From Microcoleus sp. FACHB-1515 (GTDB taxonomy: Bacteria; Cyanobacteriota; Cyanobacteriia; Elainellales; Elainellaceae): DNA of 64,000 nucleotides. This document shows positions 1-10,327 of this stretch, piece after piece. Made by a program: the position numbers and the translations under genes. The stretch lies in contig NZ_JACJPO010000066.1 of NCBI RefSeq assembly GCF_014696105.1, forward strand, positions 310,001-374,000, written 5' to 3'. How positions within the stretch are numbered: the first letter of the stretch is position 1; every line of letters begins with the position of its first letter. The notes under the pieces were generated by a model. It was given only the letters and a program-made list of their open reading frames with translations. It did no database searches and had not been told where the DNA came from.

Positions 1-519
1 CCCGATCAGCCTGTTTCGTGGCGAGGTCCGATGCTCGACGCTCGTATCCGCCAGTTTCTCTACAAGGTGATGTGGGGCGAACTGGATTATCTCTTGGTCG
101 ATATGCCGCCCGGAACCGGAGATGCTCAGCTTACCCTCATCCAAGCCGTACCGCTGGCGGGTGCAGTAATTGTGACCACACCGCAAACCGTCGCCTTGCA
201 AGATGCCCGTCGCGGCCTGCGGATGTTCCAAAATATGCATGTTCCGGTCTTGGGCATTGTTGAAAACATGAGCTACTTTGTGCCGCCGGACATGCCCGAT
301 CGCCAGTACGACATTTTTGGCTCTGGTGGTGGCGAACGCACTTCCAAGGAACTCGGTTTGCCGCTGCTGGGTCGTGTCCCGATCGAAATGGCATTGCGCG
401 AAGGCGGCGACGCTGGAATTCCCGTTCTTCTCGATCAGCCCGATTCGGCTTCGGCCAAAGCCCTGACCGCAGTTGCTCAACAGATCGCCGCTCGTGTCTC
501 GGTCTCCGCACTCATCTAA
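1..519 (+). CDS. mrp: Mrp/ApbC P-loop ATPase, Fe-S cluster carrier (5' truncated)
   Basis: C-terminal about 172 residues of an Mrp/ApbC/NBP35-family ATPase; the frame is already open at base 1, so the N-terminal part and the P-loop lie outside the window. Visible family motifs are the switch region VDMPPGTGDAQL, the segment VTTPQTVAL and GIVENMSYF. Family members carry iron-sulfur clusters and deliver them to apoproteins in the cytosol. It is followed 125 bp downstream by rodA on the same strand. Identification is firm; the truncation is only an effect of the window edge. Confidence 0.95.
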   Translation, partial: PDQPVSWRGPMLDARIRQFLYKVMWGELDYLLVDMPPGTGDAQLTLIQAVPLAGAVIVTTPQTVALQDARRGLRMFQNMHVPVLGIVENMSYFVPPDMPDRQYDIFGSGGGERTSKELGLPLLGRVPIEMALREGGDAGIPVLLDQPDSASAKALTAVAQQIAARVSVSALI

Positions 520-643
520 GGCGGCTCGCGCTGACTGTCAACATTCCAAACGGATGCAGCTTCGCGATACCGTACCGGAGGCGCTACGCGATCGCCGTAA
601 ATCCAGTTAGGATGAAAAACGATTTACTTCAACACTGGACTTC

Positions 644-1900
644 ATGCTGAACAAGTCGCTCGTTCGCTTCAACTGGAAGTCACTATTTGCACCCTGGCAA
701 GAGATCGACCCCTGGCTGTTTTTGCTGCCCGTTTTGCTCACCGTCATGGGCAGCGTGGCAATTCGCAGCACACAGCTACATGGTGGCCTGGTCGATTACT
801 GGTGGCAGCATTTGACAATGGGCGCGATCGGGCTGGTGATTGCAATCGCTTTGTCGCGCTGGCGCTATGAATTGCTGATTCAGTGGCGCTGGCTTGTGTA
901 TGCAATCACGAATATTTCGCTGCTGGTTGTGATCTTCTTGGGGACGAGCGCAAACGGAGCGCAAAGCTGGCTGACGATCGGCGGCTTCAACGTGCAGCCT
1001 TCGGAATTTGCCAAAGTCGGATTAATTGTGACGCTGGCAAGCATTTTGCAAGAGCGGACGGCTTCTACCCTGCTCGATCTGCTCAGAACCTTGGCGATCG
1101 CTGCTGTTCCCTGGGCACTCGTATTTCTACAGCCAGACTTGGGCACGTCGCTGGTTTTTGGCGCGATCGTTTTGGGAATGCTTTATTGGGCGAATGCAAA
1201 TCCGGGCTGGCTGCTGCTGCTGATTTCGCCATTGGTTTCTGCGATCGTGTTTAACGTTTACCTGCCTGCCTGGTTCGCCTGGGTTGCGCTGATGATTTTT
1301 ATCGGCTGGCGATCGCTGCCCTGGCCGATCTACGGAGCGCTTGGGGCAGCCGTTGTCAACTTGGTGTCAGGCAAGCTCGGTCAAATCGCTTGGGGATTTC
1401 TCAAGGACTATCAAAAAGACCGCCTGCTGCTGTTTTTGAATCCGGATAAAGACCCGCTGGGCGGCGGCTATCACCTGATTCAGTCGCGGATTGCGATCGG
1501 GGCGGGTGGCTTGTGGGGACGCGGCATCAACAACGGCACGCAAACGCAACTCAGCTTCATTCCCGAACAGCACACCGACTTTATCTTTTCTGCGATCGGC
1601 GAAGAACTCGGCTTTGTCGGAACATTTGCCGTCTTGATTGCGTTTTGGCTGATCTGTTTGCGGCTGGTGATTATTGCTCAGAATGCGAAAGATAATTTTG
1701 GTTCGCTGCTGGCGATCGGCGTGTTGACAATGATTGTGTTTCAAGTTCTGGTCAACATTGGCATGACGATCGGCCTTGCTCCGATTACCGGAATTCCGCT
1801 GCCCTGGCTGAGCTATGGGCGATCGGCTCTCTTGACTAATTTCGTGGCGATCGGGCTGGTTGAATCGGTCTACAACTATCGTCAACGCCTGAAATTCTAA
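644..1900 (+). CDS. rodA: RodA, SEDS-family peptidoglycan polymerase
   Basis: 418-residue polytopic membrane protein of the SEDS (RodA/FtsW/SpoVE) family, a glycosyltransferase that polymerises lipid II during cell elongation together with a class B PBP. About ten hydrophobic segments are visible. Diagnostic stretches are GAQSWLTIGGFNVQPSEFAK (around residue 110), the QPDLGTS motif and the C-terminal GIPLPWLSYGRS. The length is normal for RodA. RodA is preferred over FtsW because of the single polymerase-type architecture and the neighbourhood with mrp. The ATG at 644 precedes the first charged stretch and first helix without a stronger alternative. Confidence 0.95.
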   Translation: MLNKSLVRFNWKSLFAPWQEIDPWLFLLPVLLTVMGSVAIRSTQLHGGLVDYWWQHLTMGAIGLVIAIALSRWRYELLIQWRWLVYAITNISLLVVIFLGTSANGAQSWLTIGGFNVQPSEFAKVGLIVTLASILQERTASTLLDLLRTLAIAAVPWALVFLQPDLGTSLVFGAIVLGMLYWANANPGWLLLLISPLVSAIVFNVYLPAWFAWVALMIFIGWRSLPWPIYGALGAAVVNLVSGKLGQIAWGFLKDYQKDRLLLFLNPDKDPLGGGYHLIQSRIAIGAGGLWGRGINNGTQTQLSFIPEQHTDFIFSAIGEELGFVGTFAVLIAFWLICLRLVIIAQNAKDNFGSLLAIGVLTMIVFQVLVNIGMTIGLAPITGIPLPWLSYGRSALLTNFVAIGLVESVYNYRQRLKF

Positions 1901-1958
1901 TCGCTCTCCGCTTGGGAATGCTCTAAGCTAAAAAACAAACTCTAACCGTAAAATCACC

Positions 1959-2153
1959 ATGATTCTTCCCGGTGCTGCCGTTCGTGTGACGGACGTAAAC
2001 GATACTTATTACGCTTTTCAAGGATTGGTGCAGCGCATCAGCGATGGCAAAGCAGCCGTTTTGTTTGAAGGCGGCAACTGGGATAAGCTCGTCACCTTCC
2101 GCCTGTCACAAATTGAAGCGGTGGATGCCACAGCGGGTCGCACCAAAAAGTAG
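1959..2153 (+). CDS. ndhS: NAD(P)H-quinone oxidoreductase subunit NdhS
   Basis: 64-residue protein with the start [18 protein letters not shown] and the core [18 protein letters not shown], which I recognise as NdhS, the SH3-like ferredoxin-docking subunit of cyanobacterial and chloroplast NDH-1. The complex drives cyclic electron flow around photosystem I at the thylakoid membrane. The gene starts 58 bp after rodA. The length fits the cyanobacterial family. Assignment rests on remembered family sequence, not on a search. Confidence 0.85.
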   Translation: MILPGAAVRVTDVNDTYYAFQGLVQRISDGKAAVLFEGGNWDKLVTFRLSQIEAVDATAGRTKK

Positions 2154-2401
2154 GACGATCGAGCGGCTTTGACGAATTCTGTTCCACGCTCTCGATCGCC
2201 CTTCCTCAACTGACAGAGGGCGGATAGATCTTGGCGTCAGGTACGGTAATCTGGCTAAAATCTGCCCTTTGTGCGCTTCTGTTGTCGGAAAGAAGGCGAT
2301 AAAGTAGAAGAGTGATTTCAGATTGTAACGTTTATTAACAAGTGCGATCGCGATCACGTCCTTTGATCAGCATCTGCTGATTTCATAAAGAGGCATACGC
2401 C

Positions 2402-3379
2402 ATGCACAAAACCTTTCTACAAAAAATTAAACCGCTGCTGAAGCCACTGCTGGCCGTGACGCTGGCGATCGTGCTGGTCTTTGGTCATGCCGATGGCGCA
2501 CTAGCAGCCCGCAGCGGCGGTCGCATCGGAGGCGGCAGCTTCCGCGCTCCGACGCGCACTTACTCTCCGCCTTCGCGCACCTACGCGCCTCCAGGTGGCG
2601 GCTATGGCTACTATCCCAGCTACGGCTATCCGGGTGGTGGGTTTGGCTTCCCGTTCATCTTCCCGTTTGTTGGAATTGGTGGCTTTGGTAGCCTGTTTAC
2701 GATCTTGATCTTCTTGTCGATCGCCAGCTTCCTGTTTCGCAGCTTCCGCAATGCCGTGAGCAATGACGGAATCGACGGCAGCGGCTACGATTCGCCTGCT
2801 GTTTCCGTTGCCAAGGTGCAGGTTGGTTTGCTGTCTGAGGCGCGATCGCTCCAGACAGATCTCGATCGCATCGCGCAAACGGCTGACACCAGCACCTCTG
2901 CGGGTCTGACCCAAGTGCTGCAAGAAACGACGCTTGCCCTGCTGCGTCATCCCGAATACTGGGTCTATGCCGGAGGCGAAACGCAGCAAGCTCGTCTGGA
3001 AGCCGCTGAACTTCAATTCAATCGTCTTGCGCTTGCCGAACGCAGCAAATTTGCGGAAGAAACCGTGACGAACTACAACAATCAGCTACGCGGAACTTCC
3101 CCTGCTGGAACGCTGCCCGCAGCGGGCGGTGCGCTGGCGCAAACTTCTGATTCGCCGGGTGAGTTCATTGTTGTGACTCTGCTGGTTGCTGCCCAAGGCA
3201 AACTTCAGCTTCCTGCCATCAACGGTGCTGATGATGCCCGTCGCGCTTTGAGCCAGCTAGGTGCAGTCTCCAGCGATAAGCTGATGGCCGTTGAAGTCTT
3301 ATGGACGCCGCAGGCCCAAGGCGACACGCTTTCCTCGGATGATTTGCTGACGAACTACACAGATTTGCGTCGCATCTAA
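2402..3379 (+). CDS. DUF1517 family membrane protein
   Basis: 325 residues. An N-terminal secretion-type helix (LLAVTLAIVLVFG, then ALA-AR) is followed by a Gly/Pro/Tyr/Arg-rich stretch (about residues 40-80: GGRIGGGSFRAPTRTY, PPGGGYGYYPSYG), a second hydrophobic helix (about 90-115) and a soluble C-terminal domain. This layout is typical of DUF1517 proteins, which occur in cyanobacteria and plastids; their biochemical role is not established. The stop is followed by a good intrinsic terminator, so it is probably the last gene of its transcript. Confidence 0.8.
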   Translation: MHKTFLQKIKPLLKPLLAVTLAIVLVFGHADGALAARSGGRIGGGSFRAPTRTYSPPSRTYAPPGGGYGYYPSYGYPGGGFGFPFIFPFVGIGGFGSLFTILIFLSIASFLFRSFRNAVSNDGIDGSGYDSPAVSVAKVQVGLLSEARSLQTDLDRIAQTADTSTSAGLTQVLQETTLALLRHPEYWVYAGGETQQARLEAAELQFNRLALAERSKFAEETVTNYNNQLRGTSPAGTLPAAGGALAQTSDSPGEFIVVTLLVAAQGKLQLPAINGADDARRALSQLGAVSSDKLMAVEVLWTPQAQGDTLSSDDLLTNYTDLRRI

Positions 3380-3403
3380 TCTTGGGATATTCCATCATTT
3401 CTT

Positions 3404-3436
3404 GAAGGGGTTCTACAGCCGTAGCGCCCCTTTTTT
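3404..3436 (+). terminator. Intrinsic terminator after the DUF1517 gene
   Basis: Stem AAGGGG/CCCCTT (3405-3410 with 3427-3432) enclosing a second stem CTAC/GTAG around a four-base loop, followed directly by a T run. It lies 25 bp after the stop codon of the upstream plus-strand gene. Confidence 0.8.
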
Positions 3437-3570
3437 GTTTGAGTGCCGCTGCTAAAACTGTCGTCAAGCCGTAGCCTTGCTGTCACACCAGTGACAAATT
3501 CGATCGATAGATTAATGAATATCAACCTTGCAAATGCTTGCTTCACGACTTCTCTTCGATCGCCACTGCA

Positions 3571-4761
3571 ATGACTTCATATTCTTCCCCCAACCGTTCT
3601 GCTCAGTTTCTCTCACTTGTCCTGCTGGGTGCAGGCTTGGCAACAGGCGGCTCTTATCTCGCTTGGAATCCGAATTCACCGCTTCATTCGTCCTCAACTG
3701 CGGCGATCGCTCAAGTGCCGCCTGCGATCGTGCCTCAAGCCGATCCTAATTTTGTGACGAACGTGGTCGATCGAGTTGGACCTGCGGTTGTCCGCATCAA
3801 CGCGACGCGCACCGTTCAGACGGAAGTGCCAGACGTTCTTCGAGATCCGCGTTTGCGCCGCTACTTTGGCAACCAGATTCCCAACCTGCCTTCAGAACGA
3901 GTCCAGCGCGGCGTGGGTTCTGGCTTCATCGTTTCCGGTGATGGACGCATCATCACCAATGCTCACGTTGTGGACGGTTCAGACACGGTTCGCGTCACGC
4001 TCAAAGACGGACGCAGCTTCGAAGGCCAAGTTGTGGGTGCCGACCCGGTGACAGATGTCGCAGTGGTCAAAATCGACGCAAACGATTTGCCCACTGTGCA
4101 GATGAGCAATTCTGATCAGGTGCGTCCGGGTGAATGGGCGATCGCGATCGGCAATCCGCTCGGCCTTGACAACACCGTAACAGCCGGAATTGTCAGCGCC
4201 ACAGGGCGATCGAGCGGTCAGGTCGGTGTGCCCGATCGCCGCGTCGCCTTCATCCAAACCGACGCTGCGATCAATCCGGGTAACTCTGGTGGCCCCTTGC
4301 TGAACCAGCGTGGACAAGTGATCGGCATGAACACGGCCATTCGTGCGGATGCTCAGGGAATTGGCTTCGCGATTCCGACGAATACGATCGAGCGCATCGC
4401 CCAGCAGCTTGAAACTACTGGCAAAGCTCAACATCCCTACCTCGGCGTGGAAATGGTGACGCTTTCGCCCGAAGTGAAGGAGGAGATTAACAGCGATTCC
4501 AGCAGCGACTTGAACGTGACTGAAGATCAAGGTGTGCTGATTGCTCGCGTTGTGCCAAACTCACCCGCCGCCCAAGCAGGACTGCAAGCAGGAGATGTAA
4601 TTCGGCAGGTGAACGGCGAGGCGATCGCTCGATCGGAAGATGTTCAGCGCATCGTCGAAAACAGTCAAGTCGGTGGCAATGTGCAAATTGCGATTCGGCG
4701 CAACGGCCAAGACCAATCGATCGATGTGCGTCCGGGCGCTTATCCTGCCCCGACCGAGTAA
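3571..4761 (+). CDS. HtrA/Deg-family serine protease (trypsin-like domain plus PDZ)
   Basis: 396 residues from the ATG at 3571; a longer frame begins with TTG at 3538, but the ATG gives a normal N-terminus with a membrane/secretion helix at about residues 11-32. The catalytic triad is visible: His132 in TNAHVVDG, Asp162 in PVTDVAVVKID and Ser239 in NPGNSGGPL. One PDZ domain follows (about residues 300-390, ending GDVIRQVNGEAI and a C-terminal strand). Cyanobacterial HhoA/HhoB/HtrA enzymes degrade misfolded periplasmic and thylakoid-lumen proteins under stress. I cannot say which of the three paralogues this is. A terminator follows. Confidence 0.93.
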   Translation: MTSYSSPNRSAQFLSLVLLGAGLATGGSYLAWNPNSPLHSSSTAAIAQVPPAIVPQADPNFVTNVVDRVGPAVVRINATRTVQTEVPDVLRDPRLRRYFGNQIPNLPSERVQRGVGSGFIVSGDGRIITNAHVVDGSDTVRVTLKDGRSFEGQVVGADPVTDVAVVKIDANDLPTVQMSNSDQVRPGEWAIAIGNPLGLDNTVTAGIVSATGRSSGQVGVPDRRVAFIQTDAAINPGNSGGPLLNQRGQVIGMNTAIRADAQGIGFAIPTNTIERIAQQLETTGKAQHPYLGVEMVTLSPEVKEEINSDSSSDLNVTEDQGVLIARVVPNSPAAQAGLQAGDVIRQVNGEAIARSEDVQRIVENSQVGGNVQIAIRRNGQDQSIDVRPGAYPAPTE

Positions 4762-4796
4762 CCAGATTTGACCGCACACACCACGAAGAGAGACTA

Positions 4797-4826
4797 GCGG
4801 GACAGATTATTCTGTCCCGTTTTTTT
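4797..4826 (+). terminator. Intrinsic terminator after the HtrA gene
   Basis: Perfect 8-bp stem CGGGACAG/CTGTCCCG (4798-4805 with 4812-4819), loop ATTATT, then a run of seven T. It sits 36 bp after the protease stop codon. Confidence 0.9.
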
Positions 4827-4857
4827 CTATGCTGGTCATGTCCTTTCGGCTCGATCG

Positions 4858-5904
4858 ATGAAGCGTCGCCACGTCCTTTTGCTTGCCGCCGCCAGCTTGT
4901 CCGCCTGCATCCGCGACAGCAGCGACTCGATCGCCCAAGTTGCGCCCAGTCCCGCGATCGCGCCTGACACGATGCGGATTGCGGTGATTAGCGATCTCAA
5001 CAGCCAGTACGGTTCGACCGACTATGAACCGGAAGTCGATCGCGCCATTTCCTTAATTACCCAGTGGCGACCAAACCTCGTTTTGTGCGGCGGCGACATG
5101 GTGGCCGGACAGAAAACTAGCCTCACCACCGCTGAAATTCGCGCCATGTGGGAAAGCTTCGATCGCCACGTCGCCAATCCACTCCGACAAGCCGGATTGC
5201 CGTTCGGTTTCACTTTAGGAAATCACGACGCTTCCAGCGCGATCGCCAATGGCCGCTACACCTTCGAGCGCGATCGCACTGAGGCGAGAAACTACTGGAA
5301 CGCTCACGATCCCGGCTTGCGGTTTGTCGATCGCGCCAGCTTTCCTTTCTACTACACCTTTGAGCAGAACGGCATTTTCTTTCTAGTCTGGGATGCGTCT
5401 TCTGCCCAAATTCCGCCAGAGCAATTAGCCTGGGTCGATCGCAGCCTTGCTTCGCCTGCCGCCCAAGCCGCCAAGCTGCGAATTGCGATCGGACATTTGC
5501 CGCTGTATGCGGTTGCCGTTGGGCGCGATGCCCCCGGAGAATTTTTGAATTCGGCAGAAAGCTTGCGATCGCTGCTCGAACGTCACAACGTCCACACCTA
5601 CATCAGCGGCCACAATCACGCTTACTATCCGGGTCACGTGGGCAGGCTGGAACTGCTCTACTGTGGCTTACTTGGCAGCGGTGCAAGAGCTTTGCTGAAC
5701 GGCAATTTGCCGCCGCGCAAAACGCTAACAACGATCGATGTCAGGCTGGAAACGGCAGAAACAATCTACACGACGATCGATCCGCTCACGCAAGAAACGA
5801 TCGACCAGCGCACATTGCCGCGCCTGATTCGCTCGTCAACCGGAGTGGTGCTAAGACGCGACATCAGGCCAGAGGATTTGACGGCGGCAGAGCGATCGCT
5901 GTGA
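4858..5904 (+). CDS. Calcineurin-like metallophosphoesterase, exported lipoprotein-like
   Basis: 348 residues. The N-terminus has basic residues, a hydrophobic run and an L-S-A-C lipobox-like site, so the protein is probably exported and possibly lipidated. Metal-binding blocks of the metallophosphoesterase fold appear in order: ISDLN (about residue 45), GGDMVAG, GNHDAS, GHLPLY and SGHNHAYY. The family hydrolyses phosphoesters using a two-metal centre; the substrate here is unknown. It stands between two unrelated genes and points toward the convergent ycf23 homologue. Confidence 0.88.
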   Translation: MKRRHVLLLAAASLSACIRDSSDSIAQVAPSPAIAPDTMRIAVISDLNSQYGSTDYEPEVDRAISLITQWRPNLVLCGGDMVAGQKTSLTTAEIRAMWESFDRHVANPLRQAGLPFGFTLGNHDASSAIANGRYTFERDRTEARNYWNAHDPGLRFVDRASFPFYYTFEQNGIFFLVWDASSAQIPPEQLAWVDRSLASPAAQAAKLRIAIGHLPLYAVAVGRDAPGEFLNSAESLRSLLERHNVHTYISGHNHAYYPGHVGRLELLYCGLLGSGARALLNGNLPPRKTLTTIDVRLETAETIYTTIDPLTQETIDQRTLPRLIRSSTGVVLRRDIRPEDLTAAERSL

Positions 5905-5938
5905 AAGCAAATCGCCCTGCAAACTTGAGAGCCGTGAC

Positions 5939-6691
5939 TTAGCGCGGGTAGTTGTGAGCGGGTGCAGCCGCAAACCGCATCGACTCGACCAAACTCCGCA
6001 CAACAGCCACCATCGCCACTTCGCTGTTTAACTGATTGACCGCAGAACCCACGCCGATGCCCGACGCACCTGCGGCGATCGCCAGAGGAGCCGTCACGTT
6101 CGACAAGCCGGAGGCGCACAAAACCGGAACGCTGACGGCTCTAGAAATTTCGTAGGCAGCGGCTAATGTCGGTGCGGCTTTTTCGATCAGGCCAAGCGTT
6201 CCGGCGTGGGCGGGCGCACTGCTGGTTCCGCCTTCGGTTTGAATCAGGTCGGCTCCAGCTTTAACAAGCTGTTCTGCGAGTTGAACTTGGCGATCGAGCG
6301 TCAAAATGTGCGGTACGGTGACGGACAGCATGACGTTGGGCAGGAGCGATCGCGTTTCTTGCGTCAGCGCCAAAACTTCTTCGGCTTCAAATCTGCGCCC
6401 TTGTGCGTAGAAGGCATCGAAGTTACCGATTTCGATTAGGTCGGCTCCCACTGCAACAGCAGCGACAAACTGAGCTGGCTCAACCGCAGACACGCAGATT
6501 GGCAAATCGGTCAGCGACTTGGCAAGCTTGACCAGTTCAGGATCGGCGGCGATATCGACAAACGTAGCTCCGCCTTGGTCGGCAGCGCGAACAACGGCAG
6601 CGACGCGATCGGAATCGAAATTCGTCAAGCCGCTGATGATTTTGAGGGCGGTTTTTTCAGCCAGCGCGGTTTGGAGGGAGTGTAGGGTCAT
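5939..6691 (-). CDS. ycf23: Ycf23/DUF561 family TIM-barrel protein
   Basis: 250 residues, a predicted (beta/alpha)8 barrel. Recognisable stretches include LKIISGLTNFD, VVRAADQGGATFVDIAAD, GADLIEIGNFDAFY and the C-terminal phosphate-binding-like GASGIGVGSAVN. This matches the Ycf23 (DUF561) family found in cyanobacteria and red-algal plastids, whose function is unknown. The start ATG at 6691 gives the typical N-terminus. It converges on the phosphoesterase gene, with 34 bp between the stops. Confidence 0.85.
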   Translation of the reverse strand: MTLHSLQTALAEKTALKIISGLTNFDSDRVAAVVRAADQGGATFVDIAADPELVKLAKSLTDLPICVSAVEPAQFVAAVAVGADLIEIGNFDAFYAQGRRFEAEEVLALTQETRSLLPNVMLSVTVPHILTLDRQVQLAEQLVKAGADLIQTEGGTSSAPAHAGTLGLIEKAAPTLAAAYEISRAVSVPVLCASGLSNVTAPLAIAAGASGIGVGSAVNQLNSEVAMVAVVRSLVESMRFAAAPAHNYPR

Positions 6692-6917
6692 GGGTGTTGT
6701 GCCAAATTGCCAGCATTCATTCTACCAACCTGGGCACTTTCGGTTTTGGAATCGACAGCCCTGATTTGAAACCCGTATGTGACAATAGAGCCATTGCAAA
6801 TCTGTCGCTTCAGCGAGAAGCGCTGCCCGCTCAAAGGTAGTGTTTTCAAAAACGGGTACTTTCGATACAAATTTCATCCGCAGATTTGCCACAAGATAGA
6901 TAGTTCACCACCTGCCA

Positions 6918-7109
6918 ATGCCGACTTCTCAACGCCCAATTCCCAATGAAATTTTGCTCAGTCTTGCAACTGCACCGCTGCTAATCGGTTTGCTGGCGGG
7001 CAAAACGATCGCCAATCTCGTCAAATCCGCCAGCGAAGCAAGTGAAGAAATTTTGCGGGGCGATCGCCTGCCGTTTCTCGATTCCTCCACTGATTTCGAT
7101 CGCTCTTGA
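6918..7109 (+). CDS. Small one-helix membrane protein
   Basis: 63 residues: a hydrophobic segment (about residues 12-32, ILLSLATAPLLIGLLAG) followed by an acidic tail with GDRLPFLD. I have a loose memory of similar short cyanobacterial proteins, but no function. It lies 72 bp upstream of ppc on the same strand and could share its transcript. Codon use (HIP1-containing) is like that of its neighbours, which supports a real gene. Confidence 0.6.
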   Translation: MPTSQRPIPNEILLSLATAPLLIGLLAGKTIANLVKSASEASEEILRGDRLPFLDSSTDFDRS

Positions 7110-7181
7110 TTTGCCGCTCCGTGCCATCTTCTGATTTGCTCAAACCCCTCCATCTACGCATATTTTTGTCAGGACAGATTC

Positions 7182-10100
7182 ATGAGTTCTAGCCTCCACT
7201 CGTCCGATGAAGCATTTCTTTCTGACACGGCGATCGAGAAAGAATCGGCTGATGACCTTTCCACTGCTGCATCTGATCTGTTCCTGCGCCACCGTTTGAA
7301 GGTCGTTGAAGATTTGTGGGAAGCGGTTTTGCAGCAAGAGTGCGGCCAGTCGCTGGTGGATTTGCTTAAGCAGTTGCGATCGCTCTCCTCCCCCGAAGGT
7401 CAAGCCCCCGACTCGATCGAAAATGAAGCTGTCAAGCTAATCGAAAATCTCGATTTGAACGAAGCGATTCGCGCCGCCCGCGCCTTTGCGCTTTATTTTC
7501 AACTGATTAACATCGTCGAGCAGCACTACGAACAGCGCGGCCAGCAGCAGCAATATCGCGCTGCTTACGAAGCCGCCAGCGACATGAATCCGATCGAGCA
7601 AATGCTGTTCTCGTCAGACGTTGAACCGCAGGGCAGCGGCCTTCAGGTCGATATGCTGGAGAAAAGTTTGCAAAATCCGCCCCGCCGCGAAGCTGGAACT
7701 TTTCACACGCTTTTCCCCAAGCTGGCACACCTGAACGTGCCGCCCGGACAAATCCAAAATTTAATTGACAATCTTGACATCCGCTTGGTCTTCACCGCCC
7801 ACCCGACCGAAATCGTCCGCCACACGATTCGCGACAAGCAGCGGCGGATGGCAAAAATTCTGCGGCAGTTGGATCAAGCAGAAGAAAGTTTGCGGGCGAT
7901 CGGCCTCTCGTCGTCTTGGGAAACTGAATCGCTGCAAGACCAACTGACCGAGGAAATTCGCCTCTGGTGGCGCACAGATGAACTGCACCAGTTCAAGCCG
8001 ACCGTTTTGGATGAAGTCGATTACACGCTGCACTATTTCCAGGAAGTGCTGTTCGACGCGATCCCTGAGCTTTACTATCGACTGCGGCGATCGCTGCAAA
8101 GCACCTTTCCGCGCCTCCGCCCGCCCAGCTACAACTTCTGCAAGTTCGGATCGTGGGTGGGCAGCGATCGCGACGGCAATCCATTCGTGACGCCCGACGT
8201 GACCTGGAAAACCGCTTGCTATCAGCGCAATCTCGTCGTCGGCAAATACATCGACTCGGTGAAGCATCTCTCGAATCTGCTCAGCCTTTCGCTGCACTGG
8301 AGCGATGTCCTACCGGAACTGCTCGAATCGCTGGAGCAGCAGCAGATGCAGATGCCCGATGTCTACGAGCAGCACGCCATCCGCTTCCGCCAAGAACCCT
8401 ATCGGCTGAAGCTGGCCTACATTCAAAAGCGGCTGGAAAACACGCTCGATCGATCGCAGCAGCTTTTTCGGGGCGACATTTTGCAAGAATCGATCGATCC
8501 CAATCCCGCTACGCACTTCATGTCGGGTGCAGAATTTTTGGCCGAGTTGCGCCTGATTCAGCGCAGCCTCGAAGAAACCGGATTAAGCTGCAAAGAACTC
8601 GACAAGCTGATTTGTCAGGTCGAAATTTTTGGCTTCAATCTGGCGCACCTCGACATTCGCCAGGAAAGCAGTCGCCACTCGGACACGCTCAACGAAGTCG
8701 TCGAGTATCTGCAAATCCTGCACAAGCCGTACAACGATCTCACTGAGGAGGAGCGATCGCTCTGGCTGGCAACCGAACTGCAAACCCGCCGTCCCTTGAT
8801 TCCGGCTGAGCTACATTTCTCAGACAAAACGAACGAGGCGATCGAAACCTTCCGCATGGTGCGCCGCCTGCATCAAGAGTTTGGCGTCGAAATCTGCCAG
8901 ACCTACGTGATCAGCATGAGTAATTACAGCAGCGACCTGTTGGAAGTGCTGCTATTGGCAAAAGAAGCCGGACTCTACGATCCGGCAACGGGAGCCAGCG
9001 CCATCCATGTTGTGCCGCTGTTTGAAACGGTCGAAGACCTCAAACGCGCTCCCACCGTGATGCGGAATTTGTTTGAGCTACCGTTCTACCGCGCCTATCT
9101 GTCCGGCGGCTATTCGGGCGGATCGGAACCCGCGCTGCAAGAAATCATGCTGGGCTATTCCGACAGCAACAAAGATTCGGGTTTCTTAAGCAGCAATTGG
9201 GAAATCCACAAAGCCCAGCAAGCCCTTCAGCAGCTTGCCGACGAATTTGGCATTTCGCTCCGCATCTTTCACGGTCGCGGCGGCTCAGTTGGTCGCGGCG
9301 GCGGCCCCGCCTATGAAGCGATTCTCGCCCAGCCCGGACGCAGCATCAGCGGTCGCATCAAAATCACCGAGCAGGGGGAAGTTCTCGCCTCGAAATACAC
9401 GCTGCCGGAACTGGCGCTGTATAACCTGGAGACGATCGCCAGTGCCGTGATTCAAGCCAGCGTCCTCCGCAACGGCTTTGACGACATCGAACCCTGGCAT
9501 CAGGTGATGGAAGAATTGGCAGCGCGATCGCGCCAGCACTACCGCGCCTTGATTTACGAACAGCCCGATTTTATCGATTTTTTCCATCAGGTGACGCCGA
9601 TCGAAGAAATCAGTCAGCTACAAATCAGTTCGCGTCCCGCCCGTCGCAGCGGCGGCAAAAAAGAACTCTCTGGCCTCAGAGCGATCCCCTGGGTGTTTAG
9701 CTGGACGCAGACGCGCTTCTTGCTGCCCTCTTGGTATGGCGTTGGCACGGCGATTCAGGCATTTCTGGACGAAGACCCGGAAGAAAATCTGAAGCTGCTG
9801 CGCTACTTTTACTACAAGTGGCCGTTCTTCAAAATGGCGATTTCTAAGTGCGAAATGACGCTTTCCAAAGTCGATTTGCAAATCGCCAATCACTACGTCC
9901 GCGAACTGACGCCCGCTGAAGATGTCGATCGCTTCGATCGCCTCTTCGCCCAAATCTCCGACGAATTCCACCTCACCCGCGATCTCGTCCTCACGATCAC
10001 CGGACACACGCGCCTCTTGGATGGCGACCCGGACTTGCAGCGATCGGTTCAGCTTCGCAACGGCACGATCGTCCCTCTGGGATTCCTGCAAGTCTCGCTG

Positions 10101-10235
10101 CTGAAGCGACTGCGGCAGCACAAATCCAGTGCGGCAACGGGCGTGGTGCGATCGCGCTACAGTCGCGGCGAACTGCTCAGAGGCGCACTGCTGACGATCA
10201 ACGGCATCGCAGCCGGAATGCGAAATACAGGCTGA
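7182..10235 (+). CDS. ppc: Phosphoenolpyruvate carboxylase
   Basis: 1017 residues, full length for the cyanobacterial enzyme. It carboxylates phosphoenolpyruvate with bicarbonate to oxaloacetate, the anaplerotic C4 entry into the incomplete TCA cycle. Catalytic signatures are intact: TAHPTE (His207), [10 protein letters not shown], the glycine-rich [14 protein letters not shown] loop and the C-terminal RNTG that closes the active site. The N-terminal extension before the first conserved block is ordinary for cyanobacteria. It is probably transcribed alone or with the small gene upstream; a 9-bp hairpin lies just after its stop. Confidence 0.98.
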   Translation: MSSSLHSSDEAFLSDTAIEKESADDLSTAASDLFLRHRLKVVEDLWEAVLQQECGQSLVDLLKQLRSLSSPEGQAPDSIENEAVKLIENLDLNEAIRAARAFALYFQLINIVEQHYEQRGQQQQYRAAYEAASDMNPIEQMLFSSDVEPQGSGLQVDMLEKSLQNPPRREAGTFHTLFPKLAHLNVPPGQIQNLIDNLDIRLVFTAHPTEIVRHTIRDKQRRMAKILRQLDQAEESLRAIGLSSSWETESLQDQLTEEIRLWWRTDELHQFKPTVLDEVDYTLHYFQEVLFDAIPELYYRLRRSLQSTFPRLRPPSYNFCKFGSWVGSDRDGNPFVTPDVTWKTACYQRNLVVGKYIDSVKHLSNLLSLSLHWSDVLPELLESLEQQQMQMPDVYEQHAIRFRQEPYRLKLAYIQKRLENTLDRSQQLFRGDILQESIDPNPATHFMSGAEFLAELRLIQRSLEETGLSCKELDKLICQVEIFGFNLAHLDIRQESSRHSDTLNEVVEYLQILHKPYNDLTEEERSLWLATELQTRRPLIPAELHFSDKTNEAIETFRMVRRLHQEFGVEICQTYVISMSNYSSDLLEVLLLAKEAGLYDPATGASAIHVVPLFETVEDLKRAPTVMRNLFELPFYRAYLSGGYSGGSEPALQEIMLGYSDSNKDSGFLSSNWEIHKAQQALQQLADEFGISLRIFHGRGGSVGRGGGPAYEAILAQPGRSISGRIKITEQGEVLASKYTLPELALYNLETIASAVIQASVLRNGFDDIEPWHQVMEELAARSRQHYRALIYEQPDFIDFFHQVTPIEEISQLQISSRPARRSGGKKELSGLRAIPWVFSWTQTRFLLPSWYGVGTAIQAFLDEDPEENLKLLRYFYYKWPFFKMAISKCEMTLSKVDLQIANHYVRELTPAEDVDRFDRLFAQISDEFHLTRDLVLTITGHTRLLDGDPDLQRSVQLRNGTIVPLGFLQVSLLKRLRQHKSSAATGVVRSRYSRGELLRGALLTINGIAAGMRNTG

Positions 10236-10252
10236 CGAAGCTGAAGCGGGAT

Positions 10253-10278
10253 GTGGAGTGATGCGTTTGTCACTCCAC
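10253..10278 (+). terminator. Hairpin after ppc (possible terminator)
   Basis: Perfect 9-bp inverted repeat GTGGAGTGA/TCACTCCAC with an eight-base loop, 17 bp after the ppc stop. No T run follows, so an attenuator or an mRNA 3'-end stabiliser is as likely as a classic terminator. Confidence 0.5.
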
Positions 10279-10327
10279 CTTCACACGCAGATGTTAGAAC
10301 TGAATTACTTCTTGTCAGAGGGATGCC